The position numbers and the translations under genes were made by a program. Below are positions 21,701 through 33,400 of a DNA stretch of 64,000 nucleotides, one piece after another; within the stretch, counting starts at the first letter, position 1; each line of letters opens with the position of its first letter. The stretch spans positions 30,304,454 to 30,368,453 of the forward strand of contig JBCNJP010000012.1 of the NCBI GenBank assembly GCA_039602395.1, written 5' to 3'. This DNA is from Deinandra increscens subsp. villosa (Eukaryota; Streptophyta; Magnoliopsida; Asterales; Asteraceae). The notes beneath the pieces are model-generated. The model did no database searches. It worked only from the letters and a program-made list of their open reading frames with translations, and was not told the DNA's origin.

Positions 21701-24700
21701 ACGATTTGGAGTTCAACATAAAAGAGAATGCGGAGAAGAACGGGGATGAAATGGTTGATCTCCTCATATTAATTACTTTTGAAGCCTTGCTTGAGAAATA
21801 CTCTATCGAAGGAGACACTAACTGGATTGTTGAACTTGACTCTTCAACGAAAGGTACAAAATTAAAGAGGTTGGATGAATCACTGTTAAAAACCAAAAAT
21901 AGTGTACTGGACTCTACAAGTTATTTCATACTCAACTGCATAAATATGATGGGTCGTTATTTTCTCTATTTGATAAAATGAAATAAAGTGATGTGCACTT
22001 ACAAGGATATATGGAGGAAATTCAGTTCTACATGTTTATTTTTTAAATGCTACATTCAATTGATAACAATCTGAAAATATTTTATAGGGTTTTCTTTGTA
22101 GAATAGTAACCAAGTTTCAAGTTTGTTCCCATTAAGTCACTCATACTTTTTTGTCACAATTAGATCACTTAACTTTTGATGGATGTCCTAATACTATGTA
22201 TTTTACCTATAATAGTAGGTTAACATGCCTATTTGATTTTTTTTTCTTTTAATATATGTTAATATGGATTAGAAAAATAAAATTATACATTATTAATTAA
22301 AAGATAATACAAAAATTTCATGGACCTATGATTTTATCCATTTCGATTTTCAAACGAAAAATTCATCAAAACTCGTGATTTCTAAACAAAATTCATATAA
22401 AAAAAAGATTAATCAAATATATCAAAACAAAATTTCCAAGCAAAAAAAAAAATCCAAGATTCGTATAATATTTGATTAACTTTTTGTTGGTATGTCTTTT
22501 TTTTTTATTAGAAATCATAGATTTGTATGATTTTTTTTTATTTAGAAATCACTTTTTATTAATGGATGAAATCGCAGGTCTAATATTTTTTTACATCATT
22601 TTAATTTAATAATATATAACTAGTTTTTTTTATAATCCACATTAACGTATGCTATAAGAAAAAGGAAAAATAAAAAACATCAAATAAACATGTTAACCTG
22701 CTATCATAGGAAAAAAATAGAGTATTAGAACATCCATTGAAAATTAAGTGATCTAATTGGGACAAGAAAAAGTATGAGTGAGCTTAATTAAATACAAACT
22801 CTGAAACTTGCTTGATTACTATTCTACAAGTTTTCTCTATTTTATATCTATATTTCTAACAGTGTTTTTTTTGGCAGATAAGTTTTCTCGTCACTTGATC
22901 ATTCGCTTACCAGGGCTTGCTTTCAAGGACAACACGCATGTTGGTGCATTTGTTGCAGAGGTATCTAGACACTATATTTTATTTAAGAAACGTCGTCTAC
23001 CTGTCAATACTTTTATTAAATACAACAATTATATGCTTAGTTATAGTTACTATGGTGGTTATTTGTTTGCTTGTTCAGCTATGGAAAGATTAAGCTCTGT
23101 TTTTGTTTTAACATTTTCTGCATGTTAATAGGTCTGTTCGCGAATTCACTGTGCCAGAGAAAAAGATAAAAGATTTGAACAGTTATTTATTTCAAAAGAT
23201 TCAAGTTCTCCTGATGGCCCTTGCCATCTTTTTGTTGACACTGCTGTTTATACTAGAAACCGTTGTTTTCGTCTACATCTATCATCTAAAGCAGGGAAAA
23301 GTTCAGTGCTTCTGCCCACTGGACGGTTCAAATGTAAGGAAATGGTATGGACTAACCTGCATCTTGACGGTATTTCCTTCTATATATGCATTAAATGTAC
23401 AATGTATGAATGTGTATGTGTATTTCATATTACAAACTTCACTAACAATTTTATGCATCTCAGATGGAGGAAGATGTGTTCATGGTATCATTGATCTGCA
23501 ATATAGACGCTGATTGTGAAAAGCTTCTAATCTGCAAAATGGATTTAGATTGTGTGAAGGTTTTGCAATTTGATATCGAGGTAAATCCCATCTACATATT
23601 CATTTTTTGTGTATTCTCTTTCGTTTCCTGGAACTTGCAAAATAAGGTGATTCAGCAGCACCTCTTATTTTGAATTGCATACCTGGAGAAAACTAGCAAT
23701 TTATATATATATTTATTTTACAATTTGTTATTCATTTTTGGCAGAGAAACAATGACTACTGTAAACCATACACTCGAGAATTCGTGCCAAATGCTTGCAC
23801 AAGCAATGGCTACTTCAGTGGAAAATCACCCTTTCCAACATTAGACGAGTTTGTGGAATATATTGCTACCATAGGAAATGTACAAGGTTGTTCTTGATAT
23901 ACTATACTCATCAATTACTAGTTGCTTTTACATTTACTACTCCTTGCAATAAAGAGTAATTATGATAAATATTAATTCTTTGGTTTTGCACTGCTAGGAA
24001 AAATTCGAAGCTGGTATTGGTTCTCAGAGTATGGTTTGATGGTATACAGCATGTTAAGAAATAGATTTTGTGAAAGAATTGGCAGACAACACAAAAGCAA
24101 TCATGGTAAATTCTAAAAGTCCATTGCTATCTTCCCTATAAAATAACCTTAACAAAGCTAGTTTCCAGTAAAGCCACTTTTCTTATCCACAAGATAAGCT
24201 TTGGAACCTTCAAGGAATGGCGTAGTGGTAAGCGCCTGATTCCCTCTAGCGCTTCCATTGGTTTCATGCCTTAACCCCTCTTGGAGGCCACCTGCCAAAG
24301 GAAGCTGTGGTTTACCTGGTCCCATTTGTTAGCAGCTTGTGAGTTTTCCCAAACGGGTTCTCATGGCTGCCAAAATAATTAAAAAACGATAAGCTTTGGG
24401 TGCCTTCGTGCAGGGTTGTTCCTCTGGTCTGTGAAAATTTGAATTTTGAAAATTATCTCCAGTAAATTTCTGCTTTGAATTTAAGTAAACTTTAACCTTA
24501 CAATTTTTAAGATAGTTGATATATGGATAGAAGTTCCGTACTTAAATGATGGAATTTTAGTGAAGAGTTTTTTCCATTGTCTCTGTTCTGTAATCTGAAT
24601 TCTGAAGTAAGCCTCTTTGATCGACTTCAATGATTTTCTCTCTGACGGAAAAAAAACACTATCTTATCTTGTGACCATTAGAGGTGCCAAGATGGGTGGG

Positions 24701-25777
24701 TCACAGGACTCATCTTGAATATGGGCCGGATTAATTGGCTGGGTTAACCGACACACCCTACCTTTTTTAATCCATTTTTGTAAATAATTAATGCGTTAAT
24801 AGCGATTAAGAAGGAGATTATGACAATAGTAATCTAATCTTTGAACAAAAATGGTTTAAGAGGTTCTATGCAATATGCATTAAGCACACACTGCTGGTTA
24901 CTTCTAACCTATTTGAACCTTGATCCCTTCAACACGTTTCCCTTTTAGCTTTTGATCTGTTTGAGATAAAATGCAACCCAAATGGACGCATTCATAAGCG
25001 AATGGGTCAAATTGCTAACCTTAGTAAATATTTGTGCAACTTACGCTAATGGGTCCAATATAATTGCAATTTGACCAGGGGCGCTATGTGTTTATGTTAA
25101 TCCACCAATGCAAATAACCTATGATCTAATTATCTAAAGAATATGGTTTGCCATCTGTTTCAGTGATGTATGTGGTGGACCTACAAAAGGCTGCTTATTA
25201 TCAGAAGTGTTATGATCCTGATTGCAGAGGTACAGCACATTCACCTTGACTGGTCAAAATTTATCTGATTTATTTCCAAAACTATAATTTTATATTTTTG
25301 AATATTTTAGCACACCTAACCACTGAATCAACTGATGATCACAGGTTACCGATCCCCCCTGCGTCCGGTTCCACCAGAAGTCTTTCCAGACTCCGGTTAC
25401 ACTAAAATAGGGGAGCAAATTGTAACTGAGGAGTTTGTAACTGAAAGCCCCATGGGCAGCTGTCAGAGAGACGAGTGGTGGAGCGAAGCAATGGTATTTG
25501 CAGACGAGGTTGAAAAAATGCCAAGAAAGCTAGATCTTGGAAAGGAGGTGAGGTTTTTTGCTTCAGAAGTTTGATCTGTTGCTTCTTGGGCACACATGTT
25601 CTTTTCTTGCTTTAGAAGGTTTATCTATTATCTGTTCGTAAATTTTTAGATGTAGAATGAAGATTGATAAACTTTGCATTATAACAGGATCAAGTGTGGG
25701 ATGAGGATGATGACTGGTGGATGGCTGTTGAAAGCACTGCATCCCAGATTGAGCTCATGTACTGCTCACAAGCTTGA
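18782..25777 (+). CDS. PRIMPOL: PrimPol-type DNA-directed primase/polymerase
   Basis: This archaeo-eukaryotic primase restarts stalled replication forks by repriming and translesion synthesis in nucleus and organelles (family knowledge). My 14-exon model: 18782-18863, 20404-20543, 20815-20978, 21068-21214, 21331-21382, 21679-21853, 22878-22960, 23132-23344, 23464-23580, 23745-23886, 23998-24105, 25164-25229, 25345-25547, 25688-25777. All introns are GT-AG, and the total of 1782 nt gives 593 residues without a stop. Catalytic motif I is D204-x-E206 (YYDLEF), motif II S257-x-H259 (FSRHLI), motif III D317 (FVDTAVYTRNR). The zinc finger C463-H470-C490-C495 has the same spacing as human PrimPol (419, 426, 446, 451). 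The tail VWDEDDDWWMAVE (567-579) resembles its RPA-binding acidic motif. The first exon is the least certain part. Confidence 0.93.
19271..19603. mobile_element. Small MITE in PrimPol intron 1
   Basis: Inverted ends AGAGCATTCACATCCCATTCC and the complementary AGAGCATTCACACTCCACTCC bound a 333-bp AT-rich unit, with TA on both outer sides. It has no coding capacity. The superfamily is uncertain. The rest of intron 1 (18864-20403) has no further feature I can support. Confidence 0.6.
22096..22829. mobile_element. Long-TIR (MULE-like) MITE in PrimPol intron 6
   Basis: The two ends are inverted copies over roughly 170 bp, beginning TTGTAGAATAGTAA on the left, with diverged but clear matches such as TTAGATCACTTAA and AGGTTAACATG. 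GTTTTCT flanks both sides (22089-22095 and 22830-22836), a likely part of the target duplication. The centre is AT-rich and non-coding. It accounts for most of the 1024-bp intron. Confidence 0.75.
24205..24387 (+). mobile_element. tRNA-derived SINE in PrimPol intron 11
   Basis: The 183-bp unit has a pol III box A (TGGCGTAGTGGTAAGCG, about 24218) and a box B-like GGTTTCATGCC (about 24259), and ends in an A-rich tail (aattaaaaaac). A perfect 12-bp target duplication, gataagctttgg, flanks it at 24193-24204 and 24388-24399. It lies in sense orientation to PrimPol. It was presumably mobilised by a LINE. Confidence 0.88.
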
Positions 25778-25862
25778 TTGTTATAAAGTCAATTGGTATC
25801 TTGTTCCAGTTTCTTGTTTTCACAAATCTGGTAGTGTAACTGAAACCCACAAAAACTTGTTA

Positions 25863-25868
25863 AATAAA
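25863..25868 (+). terminator. Candidate PrimPol polyadenylation signal
   Basis: AATAAA lies 86 bp after the stop codon. A LINE 3' end begins at 25896, only 28 bp further on, so the native cleavage site may have been displaced. Confidence 0.45.
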
Positions 25869-25895
25869 TATTTATACTGGCGCCAATTTAAATTC

Positions 25896-26970
25896 TTTTT
25901 TTTTTGAACGACCAACAAAATTATATTAACAAACCACCAAGAAGGTGGGCCAAAGTACAAACAAGACAAATGAAAACAAAACAAAGAACGAGCCAAAATA
26001 TACAAGAAAATAAACAAAAAACTCCATCTTCACCATAACACCAAATTCCGACTAATAGTCGTTTATATTGAAGGCCCGCCAATGTTCCCACGTCATCCTT
26101 TTCTTTGACCGACTTGTGATCCAAAGATAACTAAACACCTTTATGTCTTCTAAGATTTTCGACATCACCAATGGAGAACGATGAAAGGTGATCTCGTTTC
26201 TCGCCCTCCAAATGATCCAAATTGTAGTTAGAAACACCCCTTGAATTAGCTTTTTCTTGAAGGCATTGCCCCGTAAATAGCGATGAAGAATTAGAATATC
26301 TTGAGCACTGAACATGTAGATCGGGTCTAAACCACACCATCTACTTACATAATCCCATATAGATTGTGCCAATCTACATTCCACAAAGATATGGTCCAAG
26401 GATTCATTTACCTCTTTACAAAAGGGGCATAAAGTGCAATCCAATACTACCCCCTGAGTTGAAGAGCATCGGCAGTGGGTAATCTCTTTTTCTTTAATCT
26501 CCAAGCTAGAAAGGCTTTTTCTTTAATCTCCAAGCTAGAAAGGCTACTTTTTTTGGCACCCAATTATTCCAATCAAAAGCCCTTTCTTCCACCAAACACT
26601 TTGACCCATTGATCTTTTCTTTAAGACTCTTCACTGTGTAGGAATTTTCCACATTTGATTCCCAGCCCCATTGATCAGCGCCATTATGTACCTGCATGTT
26701 TAAAATGATTTGCACCAAACTATGTAATTCATTTAGTTCAATTGGTGAGGAGGGCTGCCTCCGCCACAGAAAACTTAATGTTGGCCCGTTAATAGCATTA
26801 CCGACCCGATCAGCAACTACACATCCACGTGATACTTCGAGTGAGAATAAATTAGGGAATTGGTTACAGAGGGGCGAGTTACCGATCCATCTATCAAGCC
26901 AAAATAAGGTGTTGAGGCCGTTACCCACTGTAGCTTTCAGTAAACAATCAAGGTTTATCCCCATTTTCAT
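25896..26970 (-). pseudogene. L1-type LINE, 3' part (zf-RVT region and tail)
   Basis: On the - strand this continues the LINE ORF2 after the PIF insertion. The frame 26970-26506 has GNGLNTLFWLDRWIG and FDWNNWVPKKVAFLAWRL; the frame 26504-26052 has CPFCKEVNESLDHIFVECRL, the zf-RVT zinc region. The two are separated by a 29-bp tandem duplication (26492-26520 and 26521-26549) that shifts the frame. The 3' end is a 10-base T run at 25896-25905, the poly(A) tail on the - strand. It inserted 119 bp after the PrimPol stop. Confidence 0.88.
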
Positions 26971-27499
26971 TAAGGGGTTGTTTGATAGTTACTAACTGGG
27001 TAAGAGCTGATTGAGCAAGAGCTGAGTGGGTAAGAGCTGATTGAGTAAGAAGCTCTCGTTGAAACTTGGGTGTTTGATAGTAGCTGACTGGGTAAGAGCT
27101 GATTGAGGTTTTTTTTTTTATTTATTTATTTTTTTTTATCGACAGCTGACTGAGTAATGTATATAGCTAATTTGTATTTTATGTATTAAAAACATTTTAT
27201 AAAAAGAAATTTTGAAACAAAAAATCAATACAATAATTTTTGTTGCACGTGTTAAAAAAAAATGAAACACATTCTTTTATAATAAAAATATTTATTTTTA
27301 ATTAAATGAAAATACGTTTTTTAAAGTTAAAAACCATAATTGTATCTTCATTAATATAAACGATAAAAAGAATAATAACAAACTTTCTGTTTTATCTTGT
27401 GTTTAGTGATGATTAAAAATAACCAACTTTAAAACACATATAATAGCTTAAAATTCAAAGTGTCATACAAGATCCAAATCAAGCATAACTCATACAAAT

Positions 27500-28694
27500 T
27501 TAACTTGAAGCACTTGAAAATAGTTGATTAGCAATCTGGTTACGCAAAGTAGTCATATATTCAACGCCTTCTGAACCCCATTCTATGCCCTCACTTCCTT
27601 CACCTTGCACATTAGGAGTAGCCATAGTGGTTTCTTCAAAGTCCATAAATAATTCATCTTGAATATTGTATTTTCGTATAAAATTATGAACTGCAAAACA
27701 AGCTATGACGACGTCTCTCTGCACTGGAAAAGGATAAGGAGCCATTTGTTTTAAGATTGGAAATCTCGCCTTCAGTACACCATAAGCACGCTCAATAACA
27801 TTTCTGAGTTGTGCATGGGCATGATTGAATCTTTCTTCCTTAGTTAACGCTCGTCTTCGTCGAAAATCGGCTAACCAATACCTCGTGTTGCGGTAAGGAG
27901 CCAAAAATCCACGAGTGTTTGTATATGCGGCATCACAAAGGTAATATTTACCTATAAATATAAGTGTGACATCTATTATATAAAGAATAAATGTAATGTA
28001 TTTAATAATAAAAGTTATAGTTATAAAACAAACCTGGTGGAGGGAATCGAAATCCAAAAGTCGGATTAGATGCAATTTCTTTTAGAACTCGTGAATCATG
28101 TGCTATACCCTCCCATCCAGCCCACACATATGTGAATATCATATCAAAATCACATATTCCTAGCACATTTTGATAACATTCACCTTTTCCTCTTCCCCTA
28201 AAACAAGGTTGTTGATTAGCAGGCAGAACTGCATGTACAAGAGTTCCATCTAAAGCACCTATTGCTCCGGGAAATATGTCTTTTAGCCTTTGATGTCGTT
28301 CCGATATATTTGTAGTTCCATCAGAAGATGTTGGCACTATAATTTCTTTTGCAAAAGACATCATTGCCACCAGAACCTCGTGAAAACATTGATGAACTGT
28401 TTGAGTAGAGTGTTGAAATCGTCGTTTAACCACTCGAAAACGTTCATTATGCCCTATAATATGTAAGAACATAGCCATCTTCTCTTCCGCGCTTATTGTC
28501 CTACTAGCTTGCAACCAATTTCGTTGTTTAAAATGATTGCATAATAGTACAAAAGCCTCGCGTGAAACCCTCATCATTTCATGACATTGTGTAGATGATC
28601 CATGTAACAATTCTTGTGTATACGCATGACCGGTTAATGCAGAATCATTGTCTCTTATTCTTTCAATTCCTCTTTTCCTTTTCCGGGCCAACAT
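27500..28694 (-). CDS. Harbinger transposase (DDE_Tnp_4 family)
   Basis: It cuts and pastes the element at TNA targets. Two exons (28694-28034 and 27951-27500) joined across a GT-AG intron give 370 residues starting MLARKRKRG. The catalytic triad is visible: Asp in GAIGALDGTLVHAVLP, Asp in GWEGIAHDSRVL, and Glu in HAQLRNVIERAYGVLKARFP. The helix-turn-helix-like N-terminal part includes ISAEEKMAMFLHIIGHNERF and the C-terminus has VIACFAVHNFIRKY. The frame also runs upstream to an ATG at 28829, but the later start suits the family better. I see no stop or frameshift, so it may be intact. Confidence 0.9.
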
Positions 28695-28924
28695 CAACCA
28701 ATACCACGAAAGTAAAAGGAAAGCTATAATTTCACCCTTCGTATACATATGTGACCTATTAAATTTAATATAAAAAGTCATCCACATGTAATATAAAAGC
28801 CAACAAAAAGTCATACCAAATTCATACAAAAACCATACAAGTCATACTAAAGTCATACACATCATACCAAATAAAAGAAAACAATAAGTCATACGATCAG
28901 TCATTTATAAGAAAACAAGAATAA

Positions 28925-29870
28925 TCATTCAAATAAACGATACTTCCTCCCAGCATTTCGCACCCACGACTCGCAACTCGACGTCTTAAGACGCAGCCAA
29001 ACTTTCCTAAGATCAGCACTTTCACCAAATAGCAAAAGAGTCGTGTCGTATCTGGGATCTCCTTCCCCCCACTCCATTTTCTCTAACTTTTCCATACGTG
29101 CATCCACATCATCTTCTTTCTCTCTATTCAAGCGTTCACTTTCCACCAGCATCTTTGCAACATTAACAATTTCTTTCCCGACCTCTCTTAAGTCATCATC
29201 AAATGTGTTTCTACGAACTCTTTTGCTATTTCCTTGACCTTCATGATGTTTTGACCGGCCACTTGATTCATCACTTGCATGTGGGGCATCTGTCTCCATT
29301 TGAGTGCAATGATCTTCATCCATATCATGTGCTGAAAATTCTTCAGCGGGATGGGGGATTGTAGAAGATGGTCCCCAACAGTGAACACCGGTCGATACCA
29401 CGCCCTCAAACAACTTGGTACAAAGATCAGGACAAATGAGGGGCGCATTTCTCAGTTTCTCTACATATTTGTCCAACTGTTCGAAAATTTTAAAAAGAAA
29501 ATCAAAAACCTAAAAGATAATAATTATAGATAAAAAATACTCACAATATATAAATACCTTTCCCTCCGCGACCCATTCTTCATCACTCATACTAAAAGTA
29601 TTGGTTACAGGATTATAAAGATTCCCTGTTTTGTTCCTTAGTTTCACCCAAGTGACAAACTTCTTTTTTATGTAGTCATAGCGATTTTTCATTTGTGCTC
29701 GATCAACTATGAAATTATGTTCATTTTTCAATTTTTTCCCGACTACCTTCCATGAACATCCTTTCAAGCTAGTCCCCTCCCGACCGTTAATTGTTACTTC
29801 GTCTAGACATGCTTCGAGAAAAGCTTTATCCACAGCTTCCGACTTCCAACTAACTCTAGGTTTTTTCGGA
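28925..29870 (-). CDS. PIF Myb/SANT-like accessory protein (ORF1)
   Basis: PIF elements need a second, Myb-like DNA-binding protein that acts with the transposase. Two exons are visible: 29870-29558 (WKSEAVDKAFLEACLDEV, then GCSWKVVGKKLKNEHNF and RYDYIKKKFVTWVKLR, the trihelix/Myb_DNA-bind_3 pattern) and 29476-28925 (acidic and basic linker with SKHHEGQGNSKRVRRN, then a Leu/Glu-rich helix). A splice acceptor precedes 29870, so the start codon is in an upstream exon I cannot place. It ends with a stop at 28925, 231 bp before the transposase start. Confidence 0.8.
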
Positions 29871-30787
29871 CATATCTAGATACATATGAGAACTTAAAAT
29901 TAATGAAAAATACACATGACAAAACACATATAACAAATCAATTCCTGATGATATTACTCTAAAAAACACATCCTGGTTCTCAAAAACACATCCTAATGAC
30001 AAGAAAGGAACAAGTAGAGTGTTAAATTCATGCCACATTCATACAAGAAATCCATTAACTGTGTATTTTTAAAAATTATACAAGTATTTCATACAAGTAA
30101 TCCTAATTCTCAAAAACACATCGTAATAACAAGAAAGGAAAAAGTATAGTTTAAATTCATGCCACATTCATACAAGAAATCCATTAAACTATACAAGTAA
30201 TTCACATTCATACAAGTAATCTGTTACACCATATTTCAAGAAATCCAAAGTGAAGTCGAAATAGTCAGAACATCCTAAACCAGCTTATTGTGTTTTTAAA
30301 GCAGATAACTTATCTTGACTGTTTGATGAACATATCTGCTTCTGCTAATCTACCTAAATTGGGTGCAAATGAGCTATTTCCAATAAAGATTGAGGCTTAA
30401 AACTTACAAGCCACTTGAGTAATCTAGTCTACAGCCCAATACCCTCAAATTCACTTCAAATCTTGTATAATTATTCAAATTTCAAGAATTAGAGTTTTAC
30501 TCATGACCAAAATCAGGGGAGATTTAGCAAGAAACACACAATTAAACCTATACTGAAAACCTCAAATCAGAAATCTTAATAACACATATGAACTGTTTGT
30601 TGTTTACTTCAATTGACGTATGAAATGTGGGAATTATGAAAAAAGGGATGTGAAAGTATCATACGCATATGAACCGTTTGTTGTTTACTTCAACACGTTA
30701 CCAAAAGGAAATGAATCGATGTTTCAATTTAAGGAATTGAGAAATTTAATTATGAAATACCTGTTGACGGATAGCAATTTAGGGCTC
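29871..30787 (-). other. Non-coding PIF leader region
   Basis: The stretch is AT-rich, without a supported ORF. A repeated phrase (ctcaaaaacacatcctaat..caagaaaggaa and ..cattcatacaagaaatccatta) occurs at about 29976-30058 and 30103-30186. The promoter and first exon of ORF1 should lie here. Confidence 0.4.
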
Positions 30788-30952
30788 GGGAGCGGCGGAG
30801 CGGCGGAGCAGCGCGAGCGGCGGAGCAGTACGAGCGGCCGAGGAGCGGTGGTGGAGGATCGCAAGCGGCGGAGGAGGAGCGCTGCAGCGGAGGAAGAGCG
30901 CTGCGGCGGAGGAGGAGCGCTGCGGCGGAGGAGGAGCGTTGGTGGAGCAGCG
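30788..30952. repeat. GC-rich GCGGAG minisatellite inside the PIF element
   Basis: This interval is built from GCGGAG/GAGGAGCGCTGCGGCG units, in strong contrast to the AT-rich element around it. It lies about 190 bp inside the right end, upstream of ORF1 on the - strand, so it may be part of the promoter or leader. Confidence 0.7.
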
Positions 30953-31146
30953 TCTCTGCTTTCTTTTTGAAACTAGGGTTACGTACTTTTAAAAAACTCG
31001 GTCAGAGATATGATTTTGAATGACTCGGTCCAGGCTCTCTTACTCGGTCAGTGATGGGCTTTAACAATATCAAACGCCCTGACCACTTACCCGGTAAGTG
31101 GTCAGCTCTTACCGGACCGGGTAAGAGCTTATCAAACACCCCCTAA

Positions 31147-33140
31147 GTCTTGCGAGCATGCCATCACTTGTTTCCACGGTCCAGGGATCAAACGTTTGAT
31201 CGGGATAAAGTTCCAAGATCTACTACTGCTATGAATATCCCAAATTATTCGCCGTCAGAGAGCGTTTCTTTCATTTTTGAACCGCCACCACCATTTTGCC
31301 ATGTGAGCCAGGTTTGTATCTTTTAACGACCCGAAACCTAAGCCACCAAATTTGACTGGAGCAATGGTTTTTTCCCAAGAGACCCAAGCAATTTTCCTAC
31401 CGTCATCGTTCCCCGACCACAAGAAATCTCTCCTAATGCTTTCCAAAATATCGATTACCTTAGATGGAGCTCGGTACAAAGAAAAGTAATAAGTGGGCAA
31501 GGAGTTGAGGACTGATTTGATTAGTGTGATTCTACCCCCAAAGGATACCGTCTTGGCTTTCCACGAAGATAAGCGCTTCTTAAATATTTTGACAACCGGA
31601 TCCCAATTTCTTATTAGATTCATGTTAGCTCCAATGGTAAGGCCTAGATGCTTAAAAGGTACCTTGCCAACATTACAGTGCAGAATTCTAGCCATGGAAT
31701 TAACATGGGCTTCCTCAATTCCAAAACCAAACAAAGTACTCTTCAATGGGTTGACACCAAGACCCGAGATGAGGTAAAAACCTCTCAATATCCTCCTTAA
31801 GTTCATCAAGTTCCTTGTAGACCAATCTCCAATAAAAATTACATCGTCAGCAAATAATAAATGGGACAATTCGGTGCCATTAGGAGAGCATCTAAGACCC
31901 CGATAAATACCAATCTCACAAGCTTTTCGAATAAAGCAAGACAACGCTTGCATAGAGATAATGAATAAAAAAGGTGAGAGTGGATCACCTTGACGTAGGC
32001 CACGTTGACATAGGAATTCACCTGTAGGAGAGCAATTCACCAAGACCGATGCCCGGGAGCAGGAAACGATAGACATTATCCAAGACCTCCATTTGAGAGG
32101 AAAATTCATTTGCTCCATGACTTTATCCAAAAATCCCCAATTGAGTGAGTCAAACGCTTTGTTAATGTCTATTTTGAAGATCAATCTTGCTTTCTTGCAC
32201 TGTTTCAGCCATGAGATAACTTCGTTCAAGATTAAAGGTCCATCCAGAATGCTACGGTTAGCAATATATGCAGACTGTTCATCAGAAATAATACCCGAGA
32301 TAACACATTTCAGCCTATTCAAAAGCACTTTGGAGATGATTTTATTGATGCAACTTATGAGGCTAATGGGACGAAAGTCGCCCAGGGAGGATGGTTCGTC
32401 AACTTTAGGAATCAGAGTAATAAAGGAGGAAAAACACCTGATATTGATACGTCCTGTGGCGTATAATTGTTCGAACAACTTCATGAAATCCAATTTAAAG
32501 CCATCCCAGAATTTTTTCAGAAAGTTGAGGTTAAAACCGTCGGGCCCAGGAGCCCGAGCCCCGTCGCAATCGAAGACAACAGTACGTACTTCCAGGAGCG
32601 TGAAAGGGTGAATAAGGGATTCGGCTTCCAAGTTTGAGATTTTTGAAATATGATGACATATGAAATCAGGTCTCTTGGCATCATGTTCCAAGAATTTGTC
32701 ATAGTAAAAGTTGAAAACATCCTGTTTGATCACCGATGGGTTTGTAGTCCATTCACCATTAACCTTGAGCCCATTGAGTCTAGAAGATTTGATATTGGCG
32801 TTAATGATCCCATGAAAGTAACTTGAATTCTCGTCACCATCTAAGGCCCATCTAGACCTTGCTTTCTGTTTCAAATCTGTATTCCTAGCCTTATTAATTT
32901 GAGCTATGATTCTTTTACACTCTATCCTCTGTTGGAGCTCAAGATCACTTAGCGCCCTTTGTTCTGCCAAAGACTCCAAATCATTGAGGTTTCTCACCAT
33001 TAAGTCAAACTGCTCACTGATTTTCCTCCTTTCGGTTAACACCCAGTCCTTAACTTTGTTCTTGATCCATTTGTAACGATTGATTACCACACCCCAATTG
33101 CATATAGGACTCAATCTCATAAACAAACTATTAATGATTC
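31147..33140 (-). pseudogene. L1-type LINE, RT part
   Basis: The 623-codon frame (33126-31255) encodes a plant L1 reverse transcriptase: ARAPGPDGFNLNFLKKFW, FRPISLISCINKIISKVL, LRQGDPLSPFLFIISMQAL and the catalytic FADD box (LLFADDVIF), then WKAKTVSFGGRITLIKSVL. The endonuclease domain is missing, so the copy is 5' truncated near 33140. After RFKNERNAL a TGA (31254-31252) stands where Trp is usual, and translation then continues in the same frame to the PIF insertion at 31146. Confidence 0.92.
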
Positions 33141-33400
33141 ATATTGCGGGTCCTAGATAAAAATTTTCTTAATTTACATGACTACTACACGCATAGGTTA
33201 AAATATAAGCACGCATAAGACACCATAAATCTATTACAATCAAAATATTTAAGTTTATTCAAGAAATTTACGAATCATCCAACCAATCCTTTAATCTCTA
33301 TGTATGTGTTTATCGAGATGAACACCTACCAATGATGTTTCTTAGATGTCATGTAGAGATGTTAGATGCTACTAAATTCTTAATTTGATCTCATAGTTGA

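Larger units (their letters stand above)
26974..31143 (-). mobile_element. PIF/Harbinger DNA transposon, complete ends
   Basis: The 4170-bp element has inverted ends (left GGGGTTGTTTGATAG, right TATCAAACACCCCC) and a TAA target duplication (26971-26973 and 31144-31146). It encodes both PIF genes on the - strand: transposase (28694-27500) and a Myb-like protein (29870-28925). Removing the element plus one TAA joins the LINE frame exactly (codons for QDL then MKMG), which proves the boundaries. Subterminal repeats of taagagctgattgag (three on the left) and taagagct (right) are probable transposase-binding sites. Confidence 0.93.

Noticed and set aside
24679..24710. TAGAGGTGCCAAGATGGGTGGG in PrimPol intron 11 as a hAT terminus
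   Set aside because: The sequence fits a hAT-type end, but no matching inverted end or 8-bp duplication is found in the intron.
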